Below the pieces are notes generated by a model. That model was given only the letters and a program-made list of their open reading frames with translations. It was not told the origin of the DNA and made no database searches. Position numbers and translations under genes: made by a program. A stretch of DNA of 64,000 bases from Strigamia acuminata (taxonomy: Eukaryota > Arthropoda > Chilopoda > Geophilomorpha > Linotaeniidae), in NCBI GenBank assembly GCA_949358305.1, contig OX442314.1, forward strand, positions 66,534,429 to 66,598,428, read 5' to 3'. Below, one piece after another: positions 11,083 to 21,740 of this stretch. Numbering within the stretch: the first letter of the stretch is position 1; every line of letters begins with the position of its first letter.

Positions 11083-11970
11083 TTAATTAACTAACTGGAC
11101 AGGTAGATATAGCGCGACGAACTGGTGGCGGTCGCGGGTGACTGGTGACTGGTAACTGGTGACGAACGGGTTGCAACCACCAAACTGGTAGCAAGTTGTG
11201 CAGAATTGAAACACATAGTTTCGGGTGGATCTTGGGATATCCGACCACCCATGCGTCGGTGGTGTTGGGCGATCCCGCGCGTGGCGCCTGTTGCATTGGA
11301 AATTATTGGCACGCATAGGTGGCAACCATGGTAAGTTACTATGGAAAAAAAAAAAAATGATTAATCAAATCGCGACCGACGAATCGACCATAAATTGCTT
11401 TACTCACTCTGGCACATAGCGCCTCGGCCCGAAGAATATGTTATTACCAAATTCCCCGGGCCGCACATAGATGGTCTGCGGCGACCTCGTCGAAGGTGGC
11501 GATCGCGACGAACCCCTTAAAAATAAAATAAAAATAAAATAGAATGAAATAAAAAGTGTCAAATAAATAAAACCAATCGATCGACCAATCACTCTCACCT
11601 TGTGCCCGGGCGCATTTCACCCCAAATGATGGGGTTATTCACGTTCTTTTTCCCAAACGACAATCGCGATGGGCCCCTTAAAAATAAAATAAAAATAAAA
11701 TGAAATAAAATAAAATGTGTCGAATAAATAAAACCAATCGATCGACCAACCACTCTCACCTCGTGCCCGGGCGCATTTCACCCCAAATGATGGGGTTATT
11801 CACGTTCTTTTTCCCAAACGACAATCGCGATGGGCCCCTTAAAAATAAAATAAAAATAAAATGAAATAAAATAAAATGTGTCGAATAAATAAAACCAATC
11901 GATCGACCAACCACTCTCACCTCGTGCCCGGGCGCACTTCACCCCAGATGACGTTCTTTCCGTTCTCCAT
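11083..11970 (-). CDS. Five-exon gene with duplicated 78-nt repeat exons and Cys-rich C-terminus
   Basis: Exons on the minus strand are 11970-11921, 11837-11760, 11676-11599, 11515-11408 and 11338-11083. The joined frame is 189 residues. Exons 2 and 3 are both 78 nt and encode the same 26-residue unit (GPSRLSFGKKNV...GEMRPGT). They sit in a ~161-bp tandem duplication that includes the flanking intron. Exon 4 is a longer variant (GSSRSPPSTRSP). The last exon carries FCTTCYQFGGC, a possible small metal-binding patch. The ATG is the first base of its exon, directly after a TTTCAG acceptor, so an upstream noncoding exon is expected. It appears paralogous to the 6.5 kb gene. Function unknown. Confidence 0.6.
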
Positions 11971-12233
11971 CTGAAATGTAAAAATTAGATTACCGTAAAT
12001 TAAATACAAACGAGAATTGAACAGCAAAACACAATCAATGAAAAGGAAAGGAAGGTGAATAAAACCACAGATCAATCAAACAATGATAAACCGAATTATT
12101 CTCTTTTCATTTCTGGCAAGCGAGAATATGGCGACGAATTCCGCGCCTCTCCACGCTTCCACTCGTTTAGACACAAGCGGACGAATGGTCGGATTGTTGA
12201 AACAATTGTTGTCGTTGTCAATTGGTTGATTGG

Positions 12234-12266
<33 letters not shown>

Positions 12267-12640
12267 TGATAAATAGATAAACGGCATAAATACTTTCAAC
12301 TTGCTCAGCAGCGAAGCACGTGGCGGCGCGGAATCAGCGGTCAGGTATGGCGGATTTCGATAACGACGCTGCTTGGTGAGCGGAGTTACAAAAAAATAAA
12401 AATTTGAAAGCATCGTGAAACAAATAGATGAATAAACAAATAAACATAAATATATAAATAAACAAATAAATAAATAAAATAGACAAAAATAAACAAACAA
12501 CGTCGCATCACGCGCGGGATTCCATGGTTGTCGCCAGATGCCGCGTCGAATCACTCGCGCGCTCGCCATCAGTAGTGTGGACCCCGTGTCGTGAACAAGT
12601 GAACAAGTGGAACGATTAGAGGTAAATTAACCATTTTCCC
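11971..12640. other. Putative upstream exons of the 11.1 kb gene and a divergent leader exon
   Basis: On the minus strand, a segment around 12370-12295 reads open (RRYRNPPYLTADSAPPRASL) with a possible donor. A further ATG frame starts at 12569 (MASARVIRRGIW). I could not join these in phase, so they remain candidates. A (TAGA)n microsatellite is at about 12233-12266. On the plus strand, CGATTAGAG before GTAAATTAACC near 12620 resembles the leader exon and donor at 33681, and is probably the 5' UTR exon of the gene at 13335. Confidence 0.35.
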
Positions 12641-12799
12641 GGTAAACACTCGTCAGTTGGCGTTTTTACACGCGGTTCGCGGCCCTGGACTGCATTGCTT
12701 TTTGCGGCAGGTGAGCGTCGGGACCGCGGTGCCGTTTTAAAACCGAGACGGTATCGTGTACCAGGGCCACGGTACTTTGAAAAACTCGTGTAACGCGAA

Positions 12800-13011
12800 C
12801 CGACTTTGTCGTACAACGAGAAAATACAAGATTCTCACTTTTTCTCGGTTTTGCTTTCATTTGATTAATTCTTATGTTACGTTTCAATGCAATTTATCTC
12901 ATTTCAGAAAACTACAAGACACGAATAAAAAGAAGATTTTTTCGTCTGTTTCTTATTGCATGGTGGGTTAAGCCTATATATAAGATTTTTCTCATTTAAT
13001 TAGAAATAAAC

Positions 13012-13043
<32 letters not shown>

Positions 13044-13190
13044 CTTTTTATATGTGTCTCGCAGACTTCTGAAATAAGATAAATTGTATTGAAACCAAAG
13101 GTAAGAATTAACCAAATGGAAGTAAAACCGAGAAAATACGAGAACTTCGTATTTTCTCGTGTTTTCTCGCATTGTTCCGCGGTAGGCATC
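12800..13190. repeat. Fold-back element (imperfect inverted repeat ~115 bp arms)
   Basis: The segment around 12825-12945 matches the reverse complement of about 13038-13150 at roughly three quarters of positions. Shared landmarks are TTTTCTCGGTTTT, TGGTTAATTCTTA-like, CAATTTAT and AAAAAGAAGATTTTTT. The spacer carries a poly(A) run (13013-13039). The element would form a long stem-loop and lies in the presumed 5' UTR intron of the gene at 13335. Confidence 0.7.
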
Positions 13191-13334
13191 AAATGTACCA
13201 CGTCCAACACGTACATGTACGCGCGTAGACTTGCTGCGAACAATATGTGCGCGGATGTTTTATTCGACGTCCCACGTTTTGGTTCTTTTTGTTGCGATTT
13301 TAATTTTTATCTTTTTTTTCACATCGAAGAAAAT

Positions 13335-13926
13335 ATGGAAAAAGGAAAGAGAGGAGAAAAGCCGTCCACAAAGTCGCACCTGTCACCCGTCGTCCTTTTG
13401 GAACGCATCGACTTCATGGAGGCGTGGAGCCACACGCCAAACTTGAGCGCCGCCAGTAGTTCCGTGCATGATGCACGCGAGCGAAAAACTAATGATCCCA
13501 CGAAGATCAAGGGGGTATGTGTCCCATTCCGATATTTACTCTTTTGTCTTTTTTATTTGACCTTTTTTTTTTTTTTATTTTTTTTTTTATTTTTATTCGT
13601 TCTTTTCTCTCTTTCTCCAGTCGCTCGGTCGAAGACAGACGAAGGTCCAGGAGACGACAATGGCGGCGACGGAGGAAAGGGTCGAAAAAATGATGGAGGG
13701 ACTAGAGGAGAGAATTGAGGAGTTGATAGACAGGACGGAACAAAGACTCAAGAAAATGGTGAAGGCGACGATGGAGGAATTTGAGAAAACATTTGAAGAA
13801 GCAGAGGAAAAATGGTGGAAGGCGATGGAGGGAACGATGGGTTGGATAGAGGATGTCGTTGACGACGATGATGACGAAGGCGCTGAAGAGGCAATTGGTG
13901 GTTCCGATCTTTCGATGGAATTATAA
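13335..13926 (+). CDS. 161-residue acidic coiled-coil protein
   Basis: Exons 13335-13514 and 13621-13926 join in phase 0 at GTATGT...CCAG. Residues 1-60 are basic and unstructured, including EKGKRGEKPSTK. After the junction SLGRRQTK comes a long heptad-like helix (about residues 75-140) rich in E, K, M and R (EERVEKMMEGLEERIEEL), then an acidic DDDDDEGAEE stretch. It ends in GSDLSMEL. The gene at 34167 has almost the same length (162), the same intron position and a matching end (DSDGSMEY), so they are clear paralogues. The coiled coil predicts self-association. No enzymatic motif is seen and the function is unknown. Confidence 0.72.
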
Positions 13927-14239
13927 GAGGAGACGGTTTATTCCCACTCTCGTTTGTTTGTTTGTTTGATTGATTTAGTTTTTGTTTTTGTTTTTAATTT
14001 TATTTATTCATTTATTTTTTTTTTTTTTTCAATTGTCAAAGATGTGACACAACTCTTATGGGATAAAAACAACAATCCCCCATCTCATTGTCTCGTATTG
14101 TTTGTTTATATTGCGTATATTTTGTTTCTCATTGTAAAAAAAACATCTCATCGGGTGATTAAATATACGTCTTTATTTTATTTATTTTATTTATTTATCT
14201 GTTTCTCTTCTTTTCTATATTTTAGCACAATTTATAATC
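13927..14239. other. 3' flank, AT-rich
   Basis: T-rich and (TTTA)n sequence follows the coiled-coil gene. No gene is supported; the open frame here is an AT-rich by-product. Confidence 0.4.
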
Positions 14240-14318
14240 GACCCAGAGTGGTCGAGTGGGCAGGACTACCTGCCGCATGGAGCCGTGGACTCTGGGTTCG
14301 AGTCTCGCTTCCGCGATC
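14240..14318 (+). repeat. tRNA-derived SINE head
   Basis: It carries a box A-like GTGGTCGAGTGGGCAGG and a box B-like GGGTTCGAGTCTC about 45 nt apart, the internal promoter of RNA polymerase III. The 5' and 3' ends do not form a convincing acceptor stem and the segment between is atypical, so it reads as a SINE head or decayed tRNA rather than a working tRNA gene. A related head occurs inverted near 35530-35609. Confidence 0.65.
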
Positions 14319-14424
14319 TTACGTTTGCTTTGTGCAGAAAAAAGGAAAGAAAGAGACTGACTGACTGCTGGGCGACAATGATGATGGTCCGAGAAATTCA
14401 ACCCTTCTTTATTTTGTTTTAATT

Positions 14425-14475
14425 TTTATCCTATCTATCTATCTATCTATCTATCTAATTTTTTTTTTTTTTAAT
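14425..14475 (+). repeat. (CTAT)n and poly(T) microsatellite
   Basis: About seven CTAT units are followed by a T run. Confidence 0.9.
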
Positions 14476-14559
14476 TTAAAACAATTACCGTCAGAGTGCG
14501 TTACCGTCGGAGATTTTTTCGTGATTGCCGTGCGCGCGAGAAAAATTGCAACCGACAAA

Positions 14560-14770
14560 CTTTCCCACATTGAAATTGGAAAACAAAATATATGGGGAGA
14601 TCCACGTAGACAAGTAAATCAAGATTAACTTGGTTTCGGAATTTATAGGACACCTTTTAACGCGGGAAACGCAAAAATCCGCATCGAATGGACACTTTGG
14701 CGTCCATCGAAGGGCACGGCTTACGTCGGGTGGCGTGGCGGTTCTGGGAAATTACATTACAGGCCACGTG
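14560..14770 (+). repeat. Dispersed repeat RepC, shared with 2185-2360
   Basis: It contains AAAACAAAATATATGGG, then an AAGATTA...GTTTCGGAATTTAT block, matching the order seen at 2205-2275 in the left arm and its mirror in the right arm. It ends near GGCCACGTGACC at 14763. Confidence 0.65.
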
Positions 14771-14805
14771 ACCAGGTACAAAGTCCTGCGCACAAACGCT
14801 CGAGC

Positions 14806-15550
14806 GGAGTTGAATAAAAGTCCTTGAAATATATAAATCGATTTATCGACAGTGGAACTAATTCCACGACGAGTGCCCCAACGATTAATTAGATTATCGA
14901 ATTGGGTGCCGTCTGAGTCGAAGATCGCGAACGCCCCGATCGGTTTACCATTTTAATTTCAACTCGCAGTACACGTTGCACCATCGTAGACGATGCGAGT
15001 TTGTATAATCGCGTTCGACGAGTTTGCATACACTTTGAATTCGTTCGCTTCGAGCCATCATGGAGATCCGAGGGTTTCGGTCGAAATTTCCTGAATCGAT
15101 TTGAAACGGTATTTCCCACCCACGGGTGTTCTGCTCCACCACGAACATTCCGGCGACCATTGCGGCGACCATTGCGGCAACGAGCGCCTCACCTACGGTG
15201 AATGCGGGGCAGCTGGCACCGACGAGTGTCGGCAGCCCCAACAACTTGTTCCAAAATAAGCCCACAGACAGACACACCTATAAAGCGTGTTTATTTCAAA
15301 TAATTGTGCAAAAACACCCATTTAATTGTTTATTTATTTGTTCCTCGTGATACGCGCGTGGCCTGTGCGTTGACGACGTGTTCGCGATTTCACGACGGAA
15401 TTCGTGGATCCGTTCGTCGGGATTGGACTTTTGGGTGTCGGGTGAAAACGACCGACCGGGGACGAAATTCGAGGCGGAGAAGGGAGAAGGGAGCAAACAA
15501 GCGCGCGCGCAAGACGCCAAACGGAGTAAAAAAAATATCCAAAGAAGATG
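14806..15550 (+). repeat. RepA copy, near-identical start to the copy at 16677
   Basis: The first ~290 bp (to about 15098) are nearly the same as 16677-16966; I saw only a few base differences. The 34-nt GGGGC stem is at 15206-15239, followed by CCAAAATAAG. The pair brackets the retropepsin-like gene as direct repeats. Confidence 0.8.
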
Positions 15551-15987
15551 ACTAAACTTTACTTTACTTTACTTAATTTTCGAATACTATGAGCACCCGG
15601 GATTCCATACTAAGGTCGAAATGACTAAAGTCGAAATCCCGTTTCGACCTAATTCGTTTCGACCCAGGTATCCCATCTAGTCTAAAATAAAAACAAACTC
15701 GCTGTTCACTGAAATATCTATATTTAAAGTTTTTACAGTTTTTACAGTTTGCAGAATGTTATAAAAAAAAAAAAAAAATAAAATAAAATAAATAAATAAA
15801 TAAAAATAAAAATAAAAACAAATAAACAAATAAAACGGAATAAAACGAAACGATGAAACAACGATACATTGAAGCGACGATTATATGGTGGAATAACGCC
15901 GAAAAAGTTACGCGAAAACGACAGTTATTTATTTGTATAACATTTTTTTCCCACATTTTTTACCCCATTCACACATAGGATTGCCAT
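15551..15987. other. Intergenic, A-rich tract
   Basis: (ACTTT)n occurs at 15555-15575 and A-rich (AAAT)n sequence at 15762-15835. No gene is seen. Confidence 0.4.
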
Positions 15988-16531
15988 TTATTGACACTTG
16001 TACATTTTATCTGGATATTCGACAAAGTACAAATTTGTCCATGGAACAAATCCATACTCGAATGGGATGGTGACGCCAAGTTTACGGTCTTTGAAGAATC
16101 GATCAAACCGCGCGCAAGACATATTCGAGTCCCAAAGGAAACGCATCCCCAAGACGAGAGTTCTTTCTTTCGTCACGACGATGAAGTTGGTTTCGGTGCC
16201 TCGATTCACCCACTCGACGTTCATCTTGATCTGTCCAATTATTTGGAAATGGTCACCAACGATGTTTTTTAGGTACCGGTGTCTATCGTCGTCGTCGTCT
16301 AGTTCGCGGATACTGTCCCGAGGGTAGCCCGTTTCTTCGAATAAACGTTCGTCGATGGCGCAGAAGCGCGACCACTCGATTACCAGGGCATTACGCGCGA
16401 GATTCCCTATCTTCACCTTGAGCAAGGGATGTTCGTTCGTGGGTTCAAGCGGTTTCGGCTGAATAAGAGAAGTTTTAGATTAAAAATTATACGAAACAAT
16501 TCGTATCTGTTTCTGGAATTACCTGGAACAT
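15988..16531 (-). CDS. Retropepsin-like protein lacking the Asp-Thr/Ser-Gly triad
   Basis: The main exon is 16458-15988 (minus). A tiny first exon 16531-16523 (Met-Phe-Gln) joins it in phase through a GTAATT...TTCAG intron, giving about 160 residues; that first exon is tentative. The layout matches a retroviral-type aspartic protease: an early LKVKIGN strand, then ALVIEWSRF where ALVDTGAS would be expected, and a late FIVVTKERTLVLGMRFL strand matching the (L/I)LGMDFL signature. The catalytic DTG is replaced by IEW, so protease activity is not expected. A DDDDD insertion lies at about residue 54. AATAAA overlaps the stop. Probably a domesticated or decayed retroelement protease; the fold call is by pattern only. 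Confidence 0.55.
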
Positions 16532-16676
16532 GGTTCAATGTTGCGAGGAACGCCAACGAGACGCGGAAAACAGTCTTGTATCGTGTCTGAACTTGATTTG
16601 GATGCAAATGAGACACGGGTTACGTCAGATGGCGTGGCGGTTGTGAGAAATTACATCACACAGGCGCTCGCGCGGA

Positions 16677-17420
16677 GTTAAATAAAAATCCTTGAAATAT
16701 ATAAATCGATTTATCGACAGTGGAACTAATTCCACGACGAGTGCCCCAACGATTAATTAGATTATCGAATTGGGTGCCGTCTGAGTCGAAGATCGCGAAC
16801 GCCCCGATCGGTTTACCATTTTAATTTCAACTCGCAGTACACGTTGCACCATCGTAGACGATGTGAGTTTGTATAATCGCGTTCGACGAGTTTGCAGACA
16901 CTTTGAATTCGTTCGCTTCGAGCCATCATGGAGATCCGAGGGTTTCGGTCACAATTTCCTGAATCGATTTGATACGGTTGTTCTGCTCCGCCACGAACAC
17001 TCCCTGGTTCGTCAAAAAACACTCCAAAGTGGGTTCGTCGGAGAACACGGGGCAGTTGGCGACCGATGCGCGCCGACAGCCCCGACAAATTGTTCCAAAA
17101 TAAATCCAAGCTCCCACAACGTTGTTTTCGATACGCGCGTTCCTACACGCGATGACGCGCGTGATGCGATGCGGGTGAGTGTGACACGGGTTTTCGAATT
17201 GGGCGTCGACGATGATGTTTGTCAACGTGGATAAACGTCCGCAAAGTGCCCGGAACGCAGTTAATTACCGACGAGAATTGAAAATGTAATTGTTTTTGAT
17301 AAAAAGAAACCCTCGTAACGTTGAAACGATAAAGAGAACGCAAAATTCGGATTCGAATTCAGGTTCGATCCGCGAACTGTCGAGGCGCGACATGCCAAGC
17401 GTGGAGGGGAGCGTTTATCG
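16677..17420 (+). repeat. RepA copy
   Basis: It starts with the same ~290 bp as the copy at 14806. The GGGGC stem is at 17049-17083, followed by CCAAAATAAA, and the copy ends near the GAATTCAGGTTCGATCC block. Confidence 0.8.
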
Positions 17421-17489
17421 CTCATAGGTGCCCGATGATCGGAGATGGGTGGGTGATGGGTGGGTGATCGGTACCAGACAGACACAAAA

Positions 17490-18300
17490 CAGAATAAAAT
17501 CTACCCCCGTACTTCGGTCGTCACTAAGATTACCTTCGCAGTGACCGACTAGAATAAGAGTTTTGCAAAATATCCGTCGTTTCATATTTTAATTTTGTCT
17601 TTCCGGCGTCTCGCGCCATCGCTTTCGACGTGAGTTTGTGTCATTGCGTTCGGTGGATTTGCAAGCGCCTCTAGGTCGATCGAGACCAGACACGCTTACT
17701 TCAGAGTAGGGACCACTCCACCACAAACATTCCGAGGGTATTGGCGCGCAAAAAGGACGGGGTCCTATCTTCTCGCCACGCAGAATACGGGCAGCCAGCA
17801 TTGGCAGCCCCCAATAACTTGTTCCAAAATAAGATCGAGTTGATTAGATTCCTTCACTCATCCCGTAAATACCGTAAATTTCGTAAATGTCACAATACGT
17901 GGTGAAAATGATGCGTCACGTGTCTTATCGCGCATTGGGTCACATTTAAACGCACGTATCGTTAAGGGTGTCGCGTTCATGGTGGTACATTGGTGCCGGG
18001 ATGTTCAGATACGCGCTCCCGTACGCTTCCACAGCGTTGGTATTGTTTGGTTATAGCGATTGTTTGTTCCAAATAATTGTGCAAAAACACTAGTTTAATT
18101 GTTTATATATTTAATCCTCGGGAGATGCTGTGCGACCTATACGCCGACCCCAAGCTCGTGATTTTGCTGCGGATTTCGTGGATCTGTCCGGGCTTTTGGG
18201 CGCCGGACAAAAAAAAAGTTCGATTGGAAATGGGTCCCCGGACGAAGAAAAGAGAAAGGAGTAGACACGCGCGCGTGGGACACCCTGTGGAATAAAAAAT
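17490..18300 (+). repeat. RepA copy, diverged
   Basis: It retains the TTACCTTCGCAGTGACCGACT block, CTTTCCGGCGTCTCGCGCCAT, a shortened stem near 17787-17812, and the TTCCAAAATAAG end. The 3' part (17930-18300) shares the ACATTTAAACGCACG-type block with 20.75 and 22.42 kb. Confidence 0.65.
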
Positions 18301-18665
18301 ACCCATGGAAGACAATGAAAGTTTAATCCCACAATCGTCGAATCGGTTTCGTGGTTTGCGCTCCAACTGTTAATTAGATTATCGTCGTTGGGACCGATTG
18401 AAACAAATTGTTTTGTGAAAAATTTGCAGTTTCAGATTTTAACTTTATCTATCTCCCAGACTTCTTGCCCCATCGCTGTCTACGCTGTCTACGCGAGCCA
18501 GGCGACAATATGAGTCCTGAGGTCCGAGAGCGAGTCTGCATGTCCCAGGGGACGGCATGCGAGTAGCCACTCGTGCGCCCCTTGCCATCGCCAGACATGC
18601 TTTCGCCAAAGTATGAACCGTGACAACTATATTAAAACAATGTTTATTCGATCGAAGGAATCTAT
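18301..18665 (+). repeat. RepA fragment
   Basis: It has the GTTAATTAGATTATCGTCG block followed by CTCCCAGACTTCTTGCCCCAT, a decayed version of the standard order. It ends near the 3' end of the next minus-strand gene. Confidence 0.55.
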
Positions 18666-18782
18666 ACAACAATTATGAGTACACTTGTCAATTTATTTAT
18701 CTATTTATTTGATAGAATCTTGGTTGTGGTCACTGTCGGTCACATCGTAACCATCGTCTTCAAGGCCCATCACCCCTTCTCC

Positions 18783-19350
18783 CTACCACTCCTTTTCATC
18801 GCCGTTATCATCGAGTCCTTCGTAACCACAGCCATCTTCCTCCTCCATCATGTCCACCATGTCCATCTCCATTTCCTTCACCTCCGCCTGCACCGCCTCT
18901 AGCTTCTTCCCCACCGACTTCAACACGCACAACGTCTTCGTCTTCTTTTCCCGCCATCTCGCCGCTTTCTCCATTCGCTCCGCAACCACTTTGTCCAGTT
19001 GCTCCGCCAACACCTTCTCCATTCGCTTCGCCATAACCTTCTCCACCACATTCTCCGCCACATTCTCCGCCACATTCTTCACCACATTCTTCACCACATT
19101 CTCCATTTTTTCTGTTATCACCGCCTCGACCCTTGTTGCCAATCTCTCTTCCCGCAGCACCGAAGGTGAAGACGGCGGCGGCAATGATGTCTCTCTTCGC
19201 GACTGGAAAGGGAAAGGGAGAAAAAAAAAAAAGAGAATAAGCAAATAAATAAAACCCAAGACGTGGCGCGTACCCTCTTGATCAGCGTCAGTTTACTCCT
19301 TTTCTGCCTGCCTGGACGCTTGGACAAAGCGGGATCGAGCAAGGTACCGA
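18783..19350 (-). CDS. Coiled-coil family gene with Val/Glu/Asn repeats (5' end uncertain)
   Basis: The terminal exon 19202-18783 (139 codons, TAG stop) follows a TTTCCAG acceptor and begins with the Ser codon typical of this family. It contains a short repeat (NVVKNVVKNVAENVAENVVEKV) inside a long helix, and an acidic end (EEEDGCGYEGLDDNGDE). An upstream exon ending at 19274 (KRPGRQKRSKLTLIKR, then GTACGC) joins in phase and matches the basic segment before the junction in the 34 kb gene. That exon is open back to about 19365 but has no ATG, so a further 5' exon is needed. Related by structure to the genes at 3.5, 13.3, 34.2 and 48.3 kb. Confidence 0.6.
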
Positions 19351-19791
19351 CGCGATAGCGGCAGTCGACGACGGCGATGTGGTTCTAGTCCGCGTCGCAC
19401 GGAGAACGGGCGCCGAGATGGACGATGTCTCCCCTTCCCCTTTCACCTTCCATGTTCCTGTCATCATGGTCTCTGAAAAAGAAAAAAACGCGATAGATAA
19501 AATCAAAAGAAAAAGAAAAAAAAAAAAACAAAAAAAAAAAAAACAAATGGGTTATTAAATTGAGCTTCATTTTCTGTTAGCAACAATAACCAAACAAACA
19601 AATTTTTTCTGCGCGCGCGCTTACGGATACAATACGTGCATAATTGGGCGGGAATAATTGACAAATGATACCACAAAACACTTGGCTCATTCGCTCGTTC
19701 ACTCGCTCGCTCACTCACGTTTAACGAAACGAAACTAAACACGCAACTGCAAACGCAAACTGTCTTTGCCCGGCTCTAGCCCGATTTAAAA
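19351..19791. other. Intergenic with A-rich tract
   Basis: On the minus strand an acceptor TTTTTCAG at about 19479 leads into an ATG frame (MMTGTWKVKGEG) that may belong to the 18.8 kb gene in another frame; I could not connect it. A-rich tracts are at 19503-19545. Confidence 0.3.
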
Positions 19792-20057
19792 ATGGCGACA
19801 ATTGAAACGAAGCTTCGTGCTTCACTGCAACGTGGTGTCGACGAGAGCGAGGGCGAGAGCGAGAGTGAGAGCGAGAGAAAGCGAGTGAGTGGGTGAGTAA
19901 GTAAGTAATCAAGTGGAGCATGCGTGGACTGGCGACGATATTTCCGCAGTCGTTCAATTTGGCGTGGGTTTACAACTCCGCTTATTTGGTCGCTGATCGA
20001 GTCGGCACGCACTTTAAACATGTCGACGGCAAACAATACACGCGGGAAAAAAAATAA
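19792..20057 (+). CDS. Small two-exon gene, 66-residue Ser/Glu-rich protein
   Basis: Exon 1 (19792-19884) encodes MATIETKLRASLQRG and an ESEGESESESERKR run, ending at a GTGAGT donor. Exon 2 (19950-20057) follows a TTTCCGCAG acceptor in phase 0 and adds 35 residues (SFNLAWVYNSAYLVADR..., basic end REKK). The 65-nt intron is short even for this region. Like the coiled-coil family, the second exon starts with a Ser TCG codon. AATAAA follows at about 20091. No known domain is recognised. The case rests on splice sites, phase and a clean ATG and stop. Confidence 0.42.
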
Positions 20058-20234
20058 CGCTAAGTTGTACGTAAGAAGAGTCTTCATTATGAATAAATGC
20101 AAAGGACCGAACCCCGAATATCCGAGTGTCCACACAACCTATCGTCCACCGGGTCTCGGTGTCCGGGTAGAAAGAGGGAGGGGACGTACGCGCGCGTACC
20201 GGACATTGCCACTCGGAACAAAAAATGTGCATAA

Positions 20235-21245
20235 TAGGGAAAACGATCAAAGTTTAATTTCCTGATCTTGGAGTCGGTTCCGCGATTTGTGTTCCGACCA
20301 ATAATTAGATTATCCTCGCAGCGACCTACTGGAACAAAGATTTTGTGGAAAATCCGCCGTTTTATATATTTTTTTTTCTTTTCCGGTTGTCTCGCACCAT
20401 GTAATCGACGCGAGTTTTTGAGATTGCGCTCGACCGGACTTTGCGAACATTCTCAGAGCGTTCCGGGCCCTCGCGGATATCCGGAGGGTTCCGGTGTGTG
20501 GCATCGGTTTGATTGCGCTCGTTTTATTCTGCGTCGTCACTGGCCAGACGCGAATGGTCGGAGGGTCGCGTTCGCGACAAATAGGGGCAGTTGGCGCCGA
20601 CGAGCGCCGGCAGCCCCGACACATTGTTTCAAATAAAGCTCCTGTCGAGTTGATTCGATTCGATTCGTATCGTGTTAATTTATCTCTGCGATCTACGCGG
20701 TTGAAACAATGCCCCGCTCTTCTACCCCGTATTGCGCGCCTCATCGCGCATTAGATCGCATTTAAACGCGCGTACAATTAAGGGTGACGCGATCACGCCG
20801 CTAAATCGACGCACACTTTACTCACGGATGCGCACCGGCACTGAAACGTCCAGAAACACGCTTCTACACGTTTCTACGGCGTCGGCATTGTTTATTTATT
20901 TGTTTATTCGTTTACTTATTTATTAATTCATCTATTCGGACCTCGTGGTGTGCAAATTGCGGAAAGGTCCCTCATTTTTAGCGTTACGGCGGCCTGTGTA
21001 TTGGTCCCGTGTTCGCAATTCTGACTTGAACGCAGCCAATCGACCGAGACCCGACGTCAAATTCGATAGCAACGCGTCGGAATGCAAATAACTATCGACG
21101 AAAATTAAAAGTATAATTGTTGAATAAAAGGAAACTGACGTAATGTTGAAACGCTAAAAAATACGTAAAATTAAGATTCAAATTCGGGTTCGATCCAGGT
21201 CAGATTAAGTCAGATCAGATCCACGAACTCTCGAGGCGCGACATG
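20235..21245 (+). repeat. RepA copy
   Basis: It carries the start block, TTTTCCGGTTGTCTCGCACCAT, the CCGGAGGGTTCCGGT block and a perfect double stem (GGGGC, GGCGC, loop CGACGA, GCGCC, GCCCC) at 20584-20617. Then come AATAAA, a (TTTA)n tract near 20890 and the closing CAGGTCAGATTAAGTCAG. Confidence 0.75.
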
Positions 21246-21279
21246 TTTATCGCTTAAAGATACCTGGCGATCGACGATG

Positions 21280-21740
21280 GGCGGACGACTGGAGTTCGAT
21301 TTCCCGATCATGGGATCAGTTTCGCGGTTCGTGCTCCATTGTTTAATGAGATTATCTTCGTTGGGGTCGATCCCAACAAAAAAATTGAAAACAAATTACA
21401 TTTTACATTTTAGAACTGGCTTCCGGACGCCTCGCACCATCCCCGGCGACGCAGTTGTTGTCGTTGGATTCGACCGACTCTGCGGACATTTTCAAACCCA
21501 GACCAGACACACTTGTTTCGAACAAGGAGCCATCAAGCGCTGAGCGCTTAAACGGACCTGTTTCGTCCTTTTCGTGTCTCAATACCCTCGGGGTGTTCGT
21601 GGTGGAGTAGATGTCATTTATGCGTTGTAAAAAGTGTTTTCTCTATTGCATCGGCATACGGGCATACGGGGCAGCTGGTGACGGCAGCCCCCAATAAATT
21701 TGTTCCAAAAATAAGTTCCCGTCGAGTCGTGTCGATTTCT
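21280..21740 (+). repeat. RepA copy with shortened stem
   Basis: The GC stem is reduced to GGGGC...GCCCC at 21668-21691, with the inner hairpin missing, but is still followed by TTCCAAAAATAAG. Confidence 0.65.

Noticed and set aside
14240-14318. Functional tRNA gene
   Set aside because: A and B boxes are present but no proper acceptor stem or standard anticodon arm could be drawn; a SINE head is the better reading.
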